A DNA stretch of 64,000 nt, taken from the NCBI RefSeq assembly GCF_900169485.1, contig NZ_LT821227.1, positions 1,116,001 through 1,180,000 of the forward strand. Reading direction: 5' to 3'. Below, piece by piece: positions 1 through 9,215 of this stretch. Numbering within the stretch: the stretch's first letter is position 1; each line of letters starts with the position of its first letter. The notes under the pieces were generated by a model. The model was not told the origin of the DNA and ran no database searches. It saw nothing but the letters and a program-made list of their open reading frames with translations. Made by a program: the position numbers and the translations under genes. The DNA is from Phoenicibacter congonensis (GTDB lineage Bacteria > Actinomycetota > Coriobacteriia > Coriobacteriales > Eggerthellaceae).

Positions 1-881
1 TCAAGATTTGCACCCAGAGCAGCCTGAACCATCGGAACTGACAACGAAACATGCAAATCATTGCCATGACGTTCATAATAATCATGGCGTTGAACTCTGA
101 TTGTGACTATCAGATCACCTGCCATAGCACCTTGTATTCCTGCTTCACCATATCCGGAAACACGGAGTTGTTGTCCGTCTTGAATTCCAGCAGGAATCTC
201 AACAGAAACACGCTGACGATCTGGCACTCGGCCCTGACCACCACATTCTGAGCAAGCACCCTCAATTTTTGTTCCTGTGCCGTTACAAACACTGCAAGCA
301 GTGGCAGTTTGCATATCTCCAAGGAATGTGTGCTGAACAGTTACCACACGTCCAGTGCCATTGCAGGCATCGCATTTGACCTCTTTGCCGTTCTCGCCTA
401 GTCCAGTGCCATGGCAATCCTGGCATGGAGCAAGTCTGTCATAGACAATTTCTTTTTTGCAACCAGTCGCAACCTCCTCGAGAGTAATTCTGAGGCCAAT
501 TTGCATATCGCGGCCTTCTTTGCGAACCTGACGAACTCCCGCTGAACCTCCAAAGCCGCTAAAGAAAGTCGAGAAAATGTCACCCATGCCGCCAAAGCCG
601 CCACCAAACAAATCATCAAAGTCAACGTACCCTGCTCCACCAGGACCAGCCGAAGAGGCAGTACCAGGAATGGTCCCAAAACGGTCATACTGTGCCTTCT
701 TTTGAGGGTCAGACAAAATGTCATAGGCCTCATTTAACTCCTTAAATTTTTCTTCAGCATCTGGAGCTTTGTTAACGTCTGGATGCAGCTCCCTCGCACG
801 ATGGCGATATGCTTTTTTTATCTCAGCTTCCGTAGCGTTTTTGTCAACACCAAGCACGGAATATAAGTCTTTACCTGCCAA
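1..881 (-). CDS. dnaJ: Chaperone DnaJ (Hsp40), C-terminal end outside window
   Basis: Cochaperone that stimulates DnaK ATPase and delivers unfolded clients in the cytoplasm. The start is TTG at 881 (RBS GAGAGG about 7 nt upstream); no in-frame ATG precedes the J domain. Visible in order: J domain with HPD at residues 33-35, a Gly/Phe-rich linker (about 75-110), and four zinc-finger CxxCxGxG repeats ([32 protein letters not shown]), then the start of the substrate-binding C-terminal domain, cut by the window edge after about 293 codons. This is a canonical type I DnaJ. It lies 17 bp downstream of hrcA and is presumably co-transcribed and HrcA/CIRCE-controlled; grpE and dnaK are not between them. 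Confidence 0.96.
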   Translation of the reverse strand, partial: MAGKDLYSVLGVDKNATEAEIKKAYRHRARELHPDVNKAPDAEEKFKELNEAYDILSDPQKKAQYDRFGTIPGTASSAGPGGAGYVDFDDLFGGGFGGMGDIFSTFFSGFGGSAGVRQVRKEGRDMQIGLRITLEEVATGCKKEIVYDRLAPCQDCHGTGLGENGKEVKCDACNGTGRVVTVQHTFLGDMQTATACSVCNGTGTKIEGACSECGGQGRVPDRQRVSVEIPAGIQDGQQLRVSGYGEAGIQGAMAGDLIVTIRVQRHDYYERHGNDLHVSLSVPMVQAALGANL

Positions 882-898
882 AATCTATCCTCTCAAAA

Positions 899-1645
899 CT
901 ACCTAATATCATTAAGCACATTTTGCGCTTGCAAAACTGCCTTTATTACATTTTCATAATTCATGCGTGTTGGGCCAATGACTGCAACAATCCCGCCATC
1001 TCTTGAAGTGCCAAACGTTGCAGTTACAACAGAAACGCCACGCAAATTGCTCGATTTGTTTTCATTCCCAATTCTAACTTGAAGCGAATCACCATCTGAA
1101 GGTGTTGAAAGTGTTCTGTATAAAACAGTGTCATCTTCAAGAATCTCCATCAACGGCAAAAGATTTGTCGAATCACGAAACTCTGGCTGTCTCATTATTA
1201 ACGAAATGCCTCGCTTTGCGATGTGTCCATGACCGGATTCTTTTTTCTTTGAAGAAATTACAGACAAATTATTGGTGATGCTTGAAAGCTTCATAGAAAT
1301 TTCTTCAAGCATGGCATCTATTTCATCTGCCGACTTTCTAATTTTGGATACATAGGAAGAAAAATCCTCTTCCTCATCTTCAGCAACATCGCAATAAAAC
1401 TCTTCATCGATGAGCGTGTCTACAAACTCACGATAGCCTGCCTCTGTCGGAATCCTTCCAGCAGAAGTGTGAGGCTGAGCAATGTAGCCGCATTCTTCAA
1501 GATAATTCAAATCATTGCGCACTGTAGCTGAACTCACATCAACGTCATAGTTGTCAACTATCGTTTTTGAACCCACTGGCATTGCTCGAAGAATATACTC
1601 TTCAATCAATGCACGCAATATGTATTGTCTTCTGTCTGATAGCAC
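899..1645 (-). CDS. hrcA: Heat-inducible transcription repressor HrcA, shortened form
   Basis: Repressor of class I heat-shock genes that binds CIRCE. I use GTG at 1645 (GGTGAT upstream), giving 248 aa and starting VLSDRRQYILRA as the family does; a longer frame to 1729 would put CIRCE inside the coding region. The N-terminal winged helix is intact (PVGSKTI, SSATVRNDLNYLE, SAGRIPTEAGYREF) and the C-terminus carries the family signature GPTRMNYENVIKAV. Family members are about 340 aa. Here the coiled region near residue 130 passes almost directly to the QPEF segment, so roughly 90 residues, the first half of the GAF-like domain plus the inserted dimerisation domain, appear to be missing. The frame is open and both ends are conserved, so this is an internal deletion rather than decay. 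Confidence 0.93.
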   Translation of the reverse strand: MLSDRRQYILRALIEEYILRAMPVGSKTIVDNYDVDVSSATVRNDLNYLEECGYIAQPHTSAGRIPTEAGYREFVDTLIDEEFYCDVAEDEEEDFSSYVSKIRKSADEIDAMLEEISMKLSSITNNLSVISSKKKESGHGHIAKRGISLIMRQPEFRDSTNLLPLMEILEDDTVLYRTLSTPSDGDSLQVRIGNENKSSNLRGVSVVTATFGTSRDGGIVAVIGPTRMNYENVIKAVLQAQNVLNDIR

Positions 1646-1665
1646 CTTTATCACCAACTTGAATT

Positions 1666-1692
1666 TTAGCACTCTCAAGATTGGAGTGCTAA
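1666..1692. promoter_or_regulatory. CIRCE operator
   Basis: Perfect match to the CIRCE consensus: TTAGCACTC, nine-base spacer, GAGTGCTAA. It lies 20 bp upstream of the hrcA GTG start, so HrcA should repress its own gene and dnaJ behind it. Confidence 0.97.
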
Positions 1693-1701
1693 AGAGCAAC
1701 A

Positions 1702-1729
1702 AAACTACACCAGCAGTGGTATGCATCAA
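1702..1729 (-). promoter_or_regulatory. Possible hrcA-dnaJ promoter
   Basis: On the minus strand TTGATG (1729-1724) and TAGTTT (1707-1702) are 16 bp apart, so transcription would begin just before CIRCE, the usual arrangement for operator occlusion. The -10 match is weak, so this is tentative. Confidence 0.4.
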
Positions 1730-1792
1730 ACAATCCCTACACTATCTCCTTTTAGGACATAATAATTAGTTGTGAGCTCTTAGAAAACACAA

Positions 1793-2902
1793 TTAAGCCA
1801 AATCAAAAATTTCGCCATAGAGTTCGTTGCCACAAAGCCATCCTTTATTAGTTGGGACATATCTGTCATCAACATGCCCTATCAAGCCCTTTTCAATTAA
1901 ATTCTCTAGAGTATTTTGTAATTCTGGCAAATAGTTGGATGCTTGAAATATCCTTGAATCACCGACACCTTTACTCATTCTGAACATGAGCATAACGTCT
2001 TCAGCTTCCATTTGTGCTCTATTTAAATCATCGGTAACAACACCGTCTTGTATTCGCATTCTGCGCTGATCATTTTGAGTCATGCTTGCAGCACTTCTAC
2101 CAAAGCCAAGATATGGAACTCCTGTCCAATAGGAAATGTTATGTCTAGATTCAAAACCGGGAATTGCATAAGACGCTACTTCATAGCGCTCAAACCCGCA
2201 AGGTTTCAAAATTCTTTCAGCATCATTCATCATGTCTGCTTGCAAATCTTCATCAGGAAAGCTCATTTGTCCCTTCATGCACTGTTTGTAAAAAGGCGTT
2301 TGTTCTTCAATCGTCAATGGATAAACACTGATGTGCTTAACCCCCAAAGAAACGGCTGTTTCTAGATCTTTTTGCCACATGCTTTCTGTCTGCCCAGGCA
2401 GCCCACACATCAAATCGACGCTCACATTTTCAAAGCGCAACTTCGCAACCTCAACTGCCTGTTTGGCACGATCAGAATCATGTGCTCGACCAAGCGCATT
2501 TAGCACCCCATCATCAAAAGATTGAACTCCAATGCTAATGCGATTTACACCTAAAGCCCAAGCGTCTTTAACAATCTCTTCAGTTAGGGACTCTGGATTA
2601 GCTTCAATAGTAAATTCTTTAACATTTTTCATGTAGAGCATCGTTGAGAGGAAATACAATAGTTCGATTAATTGTTTGTGTCCAAGATGAGTTGGGGTTC
2701 CCCCACCAATGTAGACAGTTTCTATTTCTGACAAGAGTCCTTTCTTTGAAGATTCCCGCATTTCAAACATCAAATTATCCAGGTATTTGCGAACATGCTT
2801 GGAGTCGCTTTTGCAAGACTCTGTCGCAAAGTCGCAGTAATTACACCTGCTTAAACAAAAAGGAATATGGATATATAAAGCTTTATGCGGGTCAAAAGGC
2901 AT
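1793..2902 (-). CDS. hemW: Radical SAM heme chaperone / coproporphyrinogen oxidase-like HemW
   Basis: 369 aa, normal for HemW. The radical-SAM cluster motif CxxxCxxC is at residues 16-23 (CLSRCNYC), followed by the glycine-rich SAM motif YIGGGTPTHL and the family stretch RISIGVQSFDD. HemW binds heme and a 4Fe-4S cluster and is thought to deliver heme to respiratory proteins; many members were misnamed oxygen-independent coproporphyrinogen oxidase. The start ATG has GGAG upstream. It is 12 bp behind dusB and lies before hrcA, the classical hemW-hrcA-dnaJ order. Confidence 0.94.
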   Translation of the reverse strand: MPFDPHKALYIHIPFCLSRCNYCDFATESCKSDSKHVRKYLDNLMFEMRESSKKGLLSEIETVYIGGGTPTHLGHKQLIELLYFLSTMLYMKNVKEFTIEANPESLTEEIVKDAWALGVNRISIGVQSFDDGVLNALGRAHDSDRAKQAVEVAKLRFENVSVDLMCGLPGQTESMWQKDLETAVSLGVKHISVYPLTIEEQTPFYKQCMKGQMSFPDEDLQADMMNDAERILKPCGFERYEVASYAIPGFESRHNISYWTGVPYLGFGRSAASMTQNDQRRMRIQDGVVTDDLNRAQMEAEDVMLMFRMSKGVGDSRIFQASNYLPELQNTLENLIEKGLIGHVDDRYVPTNKGWLCGNELYGEIFDLA

Positions 2903-2914
2903 GTTAACTCCAAC

Positions 2915-3877
2915 CTAAAAAACTTTTAAAGAATCAAAAACAGAAATAAAATCGTCAGCACAAGAACAGCCACAAATTAAGCCTCGCGCTTTTCTGGCAC
3001 CAGGAATTCCCTCGATGTAGTTCATTGCCTGTTTTCGGAATTGTAAAAAAGAAACAAAATAATTCTCATTTTGAAGCTTTTCAATTAATCTCGCGTGCTC
3101 GCAAGCTATTTCAAGACGCAAAGATGTGTCGGTGCTCTTTAATTCTCCTGTTGCTATGTAATTTTTAATCTCTGAAAAAATGAAAGGATTTTTAGATGCA
3201 CCTCTAGCAACTAAAACTGCATCGCAATTAGTGTTTGAAACCATGTTTGCATAATCTTTTGCACTAAACACATCCCCATTTCCAATGACAGGAATGTCAA
3301 CAGCACTTTTTACACGTGCAATTGCATCAGTGCAGCTCTCTCCCTTGTAATATTGCATTGCAAAACGACCGTGGACGCAAACAGCATCAGCCCCCGCGTC
3401 TTCCATTCTCTTTGCAAATTCAACACAAGATTCTTCTCCCAAATCAAAACCACGACGGAATTTAACTGTCACTGGACAATTAACTGATTCTTTTACAGAA
3501 GCAACAATGTTTGCGGCGACCCCTTGCTTCTTCATCAGAGCAGATCCGTCACCTTTTTTAATGATCTTTCTAGCAGGACATCCCATGTTTATGTCAATGT
3601 GAGAAAGTTTTGATAAAAGTTCTTCAGAAATAACACAGGCTTGTTCAGCAATTGTTTTTGGGTCATGCCCGAACAACTGAACGCCTATTGTTTTTTCATC
3701 ATCACACGTCTCAACGAGACGATGCGTTTTTGCACTAGCATGCGCCATGCCAGCCGCGCTCACCATCTCACAAAAAGTAAGATCAGCGCCTAATTTTTCA
3801 CAAATGAGTCTGAAAGGAAGAGTGGTGATGCCCGCCATTGGAGCGAGCATCACATCATATTTATTAAAAAGAGTCAA
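2915..3877 (-). CDS. dusB: tRNA-dihydrouridine synthase (DusB-like)
   Basis: FMN-dependent enzyme reducing specific uridines in tRNA to dihydrouridine. TIM-barrel Dus motifs are visible: LAPMAGIT near the N-terminus, DINMGCPARKI (about 95-105) with the catalytic cysteine, KFRRGF, VHGRFAMQYYKG, and VIGNGDVFS for phosphate binding. The 320-aa length is normal. The start is TTG immediately after the pgk stop (TAA-TTG), with no good RBS, so it is probably translationally coupled to pgk. The assignment to DusB rather than another Dus subgroup rests on overall similarity and genomic position. Confidence 0.9.
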   Translation of the reverse strand: MTLFNKYDVMLAPMAGITTLPFRLICEKLGADLTFCEMVSAAGMAHASAKTHRLVETCDDEKTIGVQLFGHDPKTIAEQACVISEELLSKLSHIDINMGCPARKIIKKGDGSALMKKQGVAANIVASVKESVNCPVTVKFRRGFDLGEESCVEFAKRMEDAGADAVCVHGRFAMQYYKGESCTDAIARVKSAVDIPVIGNGDVFSAKDYANMVSNTNCDAVLVARGASKNPFIFSEIKNYIATGELKSTDTSLRLEIACEHARLIEKLQNENYFVSFLQFRKQAMNYIEGIPGARKARGLICGCSCADDFISVFDSLKVF

Positions 3878-5053
3878 TTAACCAAGCGCGGCAACACCGG
3901 GCAGAGTGTCGCCCTGCACAAGTTCCATTGAGGCACCACCACCCGTTGAAATAAAAGTCATTTTATCAGCAAGATTGAATTTGTTAACAGCAGCCACTGA
4001 GTCGCCGCCCCCAATAATTGTCTTTGCGTCAACGTTAGAAGCAAGGCCTTCAGCGATCGCTTTAGTTCCTTGAGCAAATTCATCAATCTCAAAAACGCCC
4101 ATTGGCCCATTCCAGAATACGCTTCCTGCTTCTGAGATGGCCAATTTGTAATTCTCAATTGTTTTTGGACCAATATCAAGTCCCATTAAATTGTTATCAA
4201 TTGCATAGGCATTGCAAACTTTAACCTCAGCTCCTGATTTAATTTCAGTTGCGCAAACAACATCAACTGGCAAAAGAAGAATCGTGTCCCTGTCTTTTGC
4301 TTTTTGAAGCATAGCTTTGCAAGGCTCAATCCAATCATCTTCAACAAGCGATTTTCCAACATCTGCACCCTGTGCCTTGAGAAATGTAAAGCACATGGCT
4401 CCACCAATGATGATGGTGTCAGCTTTATCAATGAGATTATCAATTACCTTAATTTTGTCAGAGACCTTTGAACCGCCTAATACTGCAACAAAAGGGCGCA
4501 CTGGATTTTCAAGCATTCCTGTAATCGTTTCAACTTCGCGTGTGAGTAAATATCCAGCATATGAAGGCAAAAACTTAGCAATTCCAGCGGTTGACGCATG
4601 AGCTCGATGAGCCGTGCCAAAAGCATCATTTACATAGACGTCAGCAAGTGAAGCTAGGTCGCTTGCAAATTGCTCATCATTTTTCTTTTCGCGCGAATCA
4701 AAACGAAGGTTTTCGAGGACAAGAATGTCACCATCACTCATCGAAGCAATTTTGTCAATTGCGCCCTCACCTGTTGTGTCGTTAGAAAAAATAACTGGAC
4801 GACCAATTAAATCAGAGAGCTTTCTCGCAGCAGGCTCAAGCGAATATTCCTGTTCAAAGCCATTGCCAGAAGGTCTACCAAGATGGCTCATTAGAATTAC
4901 TTTAGCTCCATCACCAACAAGCTTTTTGATTGTCGGAATAGCACTTCGAATGCGAGTGTCGTCAGTTACAACGCCGTCTTTCATTGGGACGTTAAAATCA
5001 ACACGCACGATTACGCGCTTGTCAAAAAAATCTGCGTCGTCAATAGTTTTCAT
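3878..5053 (-). CDS. pgk: Phosphoglycerate kinase
   Basis: Glycolytic enzyme that transfers the acyl phosphate of 1,3-bisphosphoglycerate to ADP. 391 aa, full length. N-terminal RVDFNVPMKDG and SHLGRPSG bind the substrate; the ADP-binding side shows VLGGSKVSDKI and the C-terminal IIGGGDSVAAVNKF and STGGGASMELV. It follows gap by 27 bp and precedes dusB directly, so gap-pgk-dusB(-hemW) looks like one transcription unit. Confidence 0.98.
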   Translation of the reverse strand: MKTIDDADFFDKRVIVRVDFNVPMKDGVVTDDTRIRSAIPTIKKLVGDGAKVILMSHLGRPSGNGFEQEYSLEPAARKLSDLIGRPVIFSNDTTGEGAIDKIASMSDGDILVLENLRFDSREKKNDEQFASDLASLADVYVNDAFGTAHRAHASTAGIAKFLPSYAGYLLTREVETITGMLENPVRPFVAVLGGSKVSDKIKVIDNLIDKADTIIIGGAMCFTFLKAQGADVGKSLVEDDWIEPCKAMLQKAKDRDTILLLPVDVVCATEIKSGAEVKVCNAYAIDNNLMGLDIGPKTIENYKLAISEAGSVFWNGPMGVFEIDEFAQGTKAIAEGLASNVDAKTIIGGGDSVAAVNKFNLADKMTFISTGGGASMELVQGDTLPGVAALG

Positions 5054-5080
5054 TAGAACCCCTAAAACTAAAGATCAAAT

Positions 5081-6091
<1,011 letters not shown>

Positions 6092-6123
6092 TTACTAATG
6101 GATGAGAACTATTAAGCACAAAA

Positions 6124-6129
6124 ATTATA
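6124..6129 (-). promoter_or_regulatory. Extended -10 promoter of gap-pgk
   Basis: On the minus strand the hexamer TATAAT is preceded by TG-n (TGTTATAAT), an extended -10, 41 bp before the gap ATG. No convincing -35 is seen, which is common for extended -10 promoters. Confidence 0.65.
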
Positions 6130-6203
6130 ACATCCGACCTAATGCAAGCAGACCTTCTAGCATCTTTAAACGCGAACGGAAATAGCTAAAAACAAACCGG
6201 CTA

Positions 6204-7139
6204 TTATTCTTTCTTTAAATCGGAAGCAATTTGTGCAAGTCTTCTTGCCCTGTGATTAATTGCCGATTTTGAAAGCGGAGGATTGCACATCTCACCAATT
6301 TCTTTTAGAGATGCTTCTGGATTTTCAACGCGAAGCTTTATAAATTCACGAATTGCTGGTGAAAGACTTTGCAAGTCACCCTTTTTTAAAACAACTTCGA
6401 TGTCTTTAATCTGACCTATTGAGGCGTCGAGTCGCCGATTTAGATTTGCCATTTCGGCGTTAACAAATCGGTTAGTCTCATTTCTTTGTGCTTTATATTC
6501 GCGAACTTCGTTAATTCTTTGTGCCGAATCAGAAGCTCCTACGACTTTTAGAAATTCTTCAATGTCTTTGCCACTTTTTGCATAGACCATCCAGCTGTTT
6601 CTTCTCTTTACAAGCCGAGCATGAACATTTAAATCATTTAATAGCTGAGTTAAATCATTTGCTAGCGCCTCAGTTGTGACGTTCATTCCAAAATGAAAAG
6701 CACTCTTTGGTTCAGAAATGAATCCACTGGCTAAATAAACGGCCCGAAGATAACTTTTTGAACAACAGTTCCTACATTTATATTGAGGTGCAAGACCACG
6801 AATGAGAGAGTTGTTTTCATCAAGGATACCCAAATCTTTTAAGACAAGTTCAATGTTTTCTTGATAGGGAACATCAATTTGATAATTTTGAGTGTTATGA
6901 AGAACACTTCGCCTGTAGGAGATGTTTGTTTTTAAATTATAAATGTCATGCAAATAGCCAACAATCAAACGACCGACATTGCCATAATCAGTAGCAATTT
7001 CTACACGATAGCGACCTGCACCTGAAAGATAAATGGTTCCATCGATGCGGATTAAAGCACAAAGGGCAGCTTTGCGGCACAAATCACATTCACCTGGAAT
7101 GCGCACAAGCTCTTCGCGAATGTCTGAAGCAAATGACAT
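6204..7139 (-). CDS. whiA: Sporulation/division regulator WhiA
   Basis: 311 aa with a LAGLIDADG-like N-terminal domain and a C-terminal helix-turn-helix (end: PPLSKSAINHRARRL). The opening SFASDIREELVRI and the zone CDLCRKAALCALIRIDGT are typical of the family. In streptomycetes WhiA activates division genes with WhiB; in Bacillus it influences division and chromosome segregation. Its ATG follows the yvcK stop directly. It is the last gene of the addB-whiA run; rapZ-yvcK-whiA is the conserved order in Gram-positive bacteria. Confidence 0.95.
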   Translation of the reverse strand: MSFASDIREELVRIPGECDLCRKAALCALIRIDGTIYLSGAGRYRVEIATDYGNVGRLIVGYLHDIYNLKTNISYRRSVLHNTQNYQIDVPYQENIELVLKDLGILDENNSLIRGLAPQYKCRNCCSKSYLRAVYLASGFISEPKSAFHFGMNVTTEALANDLTQLLNDLNVHARLVKRRNSWMVYAKSGKDIEEFLKVVGASDSAQRINEVREYKAQRNETNRFVNAEMANLNRRLDASIGQIKDIEVVLKKGDLQSLSPAIREFIKLRVENPEASLKEIGEMCNPPLSKSAINHRARRLAQIASDLKKE

Positions 7140-8273
7140 TTAATAGCCACGCCTTGCAATCATCATTCCAATAATTTGTTCAAAGCTAGAGCGCAGAGCC
7201 AACAAGTTGTGCCAGGAAGGGTTACTTGGGTCTGATAAATCGTTTTGTACTGCAACAGGTCCCAAAGCTTGAATTTTTGCAATTTCCTCAGGAGAAACAT
7301 CAATAATGTGCATTGACTCAGGGCAAATATTTTGACGCACAGCACCTGTGTTTTCCTGTTGTTGATGTTCTATGGAATCAAAACGAACGCTGCTCTTTGC
7401 TCTGAACGAGTCTGAGTTTTTAGAAGAATTGAGCAAAACGTAATCAATTAAATTAGTCATTCCATGATTCATGAGTGCTTTTACATGCTCAGAAGCGGTG
7501 AGGCCCCATGTTTCTCCCTGCACATCAGAAATTCCGCAAACAAAAACAACTTTGCCTCGCGATTCTGTGATTGCATCAATAATTCCATCAACTAAGAGGT
7601 TGGTAATAATAGAAGTGAACAAAGAGCCAGGCCCTAAAACTATTAAATCAGCGCTAACAATAGCTTTAATTGCTGGTTCATAGGCCTTAGGTTTACTCCC
7701 GCTTTTGTTTATAAGAAAAACTCGCTTTAGAGCAGAGTTTGACTTCGTGGCGAGCGCTTGACCTTGCAAAACAGTGCCATCTACAGTTTCAGATTTCAAG
7801 TAAACATGCTCCAATGTGGAAGGCAACACGTGACCATCGCAGTGCAGTAAACTCTCGCAAATGCTAATTGCTGCTGGAAAAGATCCGCTCGAATCTTCAA
7901 GAGCACTCAACATTAAATTCCCTAAGGTGTGATTATTCGCGACTGGAAATCTATATTTAAAAGCCTGTGTGAATGGATCTTTTGGGTTTGATGCAAATGC
8001 GCAAAGACATTTTCGAATGTCACCAGGAGGTGTCACGTCGGCATCTTTTCTCAGGTCACCAGTTGAGCCACCGTCATCGGCCATAGCAACGACAGCATTT
8101 GTTGATATGCCAAGCGAACGCAGCGCTTTTATAGAACCAGGTGCACCAGTTCCGCCGCCCAATACTACAGCCCGAAAATTGCTTGGTATTGTTGTCACAG
8201 GCGCACTTGCGCTCAGCGACTCCAGCGAAATTGCTGATGTAACAGAAGGGTCTATGTTAAACGATGGATTCAA
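7140..8273 (-). CDS. yvcK: Gluconeogenesis factor YvcK (CofD-like)
   Basis: 377 aa. The 2-phospho-L-lactate transferase-like fold is marked by VVLGGGTGAPGSIKAL, the aspartate-rich ADDGGSTGDLRKD and PGDIRKCL, all near the N-terminus, and GPGSLFTSII in the middle. YvcK binds UDP-sugars and controls carbon routing and cell-wall precursor synthesis in Bacillus and mycobacteria (CuvA). The start is TTG at 8273, 21 bp after rapZ; about 30 residues precede the first motif, longer than usual, so the true start could lie further in. Confidence 0.93.
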   Translation of the reverse strand: MNPSFNIDPSVTSAISLESLSASAPVTTIPSNFRAVVLGGGTGAPGSIKALRSLGISTNAVVAMADDGGSTGDLRKDADVTPPGDIRKCLCAFASNPKDPFTQAFKYRFPVANNHTLGNLMLSALEDSSGSFPAAISICESLLHCDGHVLPSTLEHVYLKSETVDGTVLQGQALATKSNSALKRVFLINKSGSKPKAYEPAIKAIVSADLIVLGPGSLFTSIITNLLVDGIIDAITESRGKVVFVCGISDVQGETWGLTASEHVKALMNHGMTNLIDYVLLNSSKNSDSFRAKSSVRFDSIEHQQQENTGAVRQNICPESMHIIDVSPEEIAKIQALGPVAVQNDLSDPSNPSWHNLLALRSSFEQIIGMMIARRGY

Positions 8274-8294
8274 TGGTTGTTCACTCTTTTGCTT

Positions 8295-9206
8295 TTATCT
8301 CTTTTCGAGGTCGCGATGGGCAATGCTTGCGCGATAGCCTTTATTTTTAAGGTAGGACCCTGTAGATTCAGCAATTGCAACGCTTCTATGTTGCCCACCA
8401 GTGCAACCGATGCCTATAGCTAACTGCTGTTTTCCCTCTTTAACATATCCAGGCATTACTACATCAAGCAAATCATGCCACTTCTTCTCAAACTCGATTG
8501 TCTCATCTCGAAGCATTACATAATCTCGAACCTCAGAATCAAGACCAGTTAGTGGCTTTAACTCGGGCACATAATAGGGGTTTGGCAAAAAGCGCACATC
8601 CATCACCAGGTCAGCATCGACTGGGGCTCCATGTTTAAACCCAAAAGAATATACGGTAACACTCAAGCCTCTAGAGCTTGTCTCCGATTCAAACAATGAA
8701 CGCAAATGTTGACGCAAATTCTGCGGAAGAAGGTCAGACGTATCAATAACAATATCTGCTAAGTCTTTGATTGGCAGCATCATTGCACGTTCTTTTTGTA
8801 TTCCCTCAGCAATAGTTGTGCCCTCATCACACAGTGGGTGTCTTCTTCTAGAAGCTTTGTATCTTGCAACAAGCTTCTCGTCGTTTGCATCAAGAAACAC
8901 CACCCTAAGATTAGAACCTGCATCGCGAATTGCGCGAATTTCATCTGCTAAAGCAGCAAAATACTTTCCATTTCTAGAATCGCAAACGATTGCATTTTTT
9001 TTAGCCTCTGCAATACCTTCCTCTTTATCTCGTGTTTGAAGGTCAACTAGAGATGGAATCAAACGCGTTGGTAGGTTGTCAACACAAAAATATCCAAGAT
9101 CCTCAAACACATGCATGGCTTCTGTGCGCCCTGCCCCACTCATGCCTGTTATCAAAACGAGTTCTGGATATATTTCATCGTCTTTATTCTTTTGAACTGC
9201 ATCCAT
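8295..9206 (-). CDS. rapZ: RNase adapter protein RapZ / nucleotide-binding YvcJ
   Basis: 303 aa. The P-loop GMSGAGRT is at residues 21-28 and is followed by the family signature YFCVDNLP. The C-terminal ligand-binding domain ends with GIGCTGGQHRSVAIAE. In E. coli RapZ senses glucosamine-6-phosphate and guides RNase E to GlmZ; in Gram-positives the protein (YvcJ) hydrolyses GTP and its role is less clear. The Gly-Arg form of the Walker A is common in actinobacteria. It is placed between uvrC and yvcK as usual. Confidence 0.94.
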   Translation of the reverse strand: MDAVQKNKDDEIYPELVLITGMSGAGRTEAMHVFEDLGYFCVDNLPTRLIPSLVDLQTRDKEEGIAEAKKNAIVCDSRNGKYFAALADEIRAIRDAGSNLRVVFLDANDEKLVARYKASRRRHPLCDEGTTIAEGIQKERAMMLPIKDLADIVIDTSDLLPQNLRQHLRSLFESETSSRGLSVTVYSFGFKHGAPVDADLVMDVRFLPNPYYVPELKPLTGLDSEVRDYVMLRDETIEFEKKWHDLLDVVMPGYVKEGKQQLAIGIGCTGGQHRSVAIAESTGSYLKNKGYRASIAHRDLEKR

Positions 9207-9215
9207 ATTTCTGCC

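Noticed and set aside
1646-1729. N-terminal extension of hrcA (28 residues) from an upstream start
   Set aside because: It would contain CIRCE and the likely promoter, shows no family similarity and lacks an RBS; GTG at 1645 fits the family start.
6181-6205. Inverted repeat AATAGC / GCTATT after whiA as a terminator
   Set aside because: Only a 6-bp AT-rich stem and no T-run in the whiA direction.
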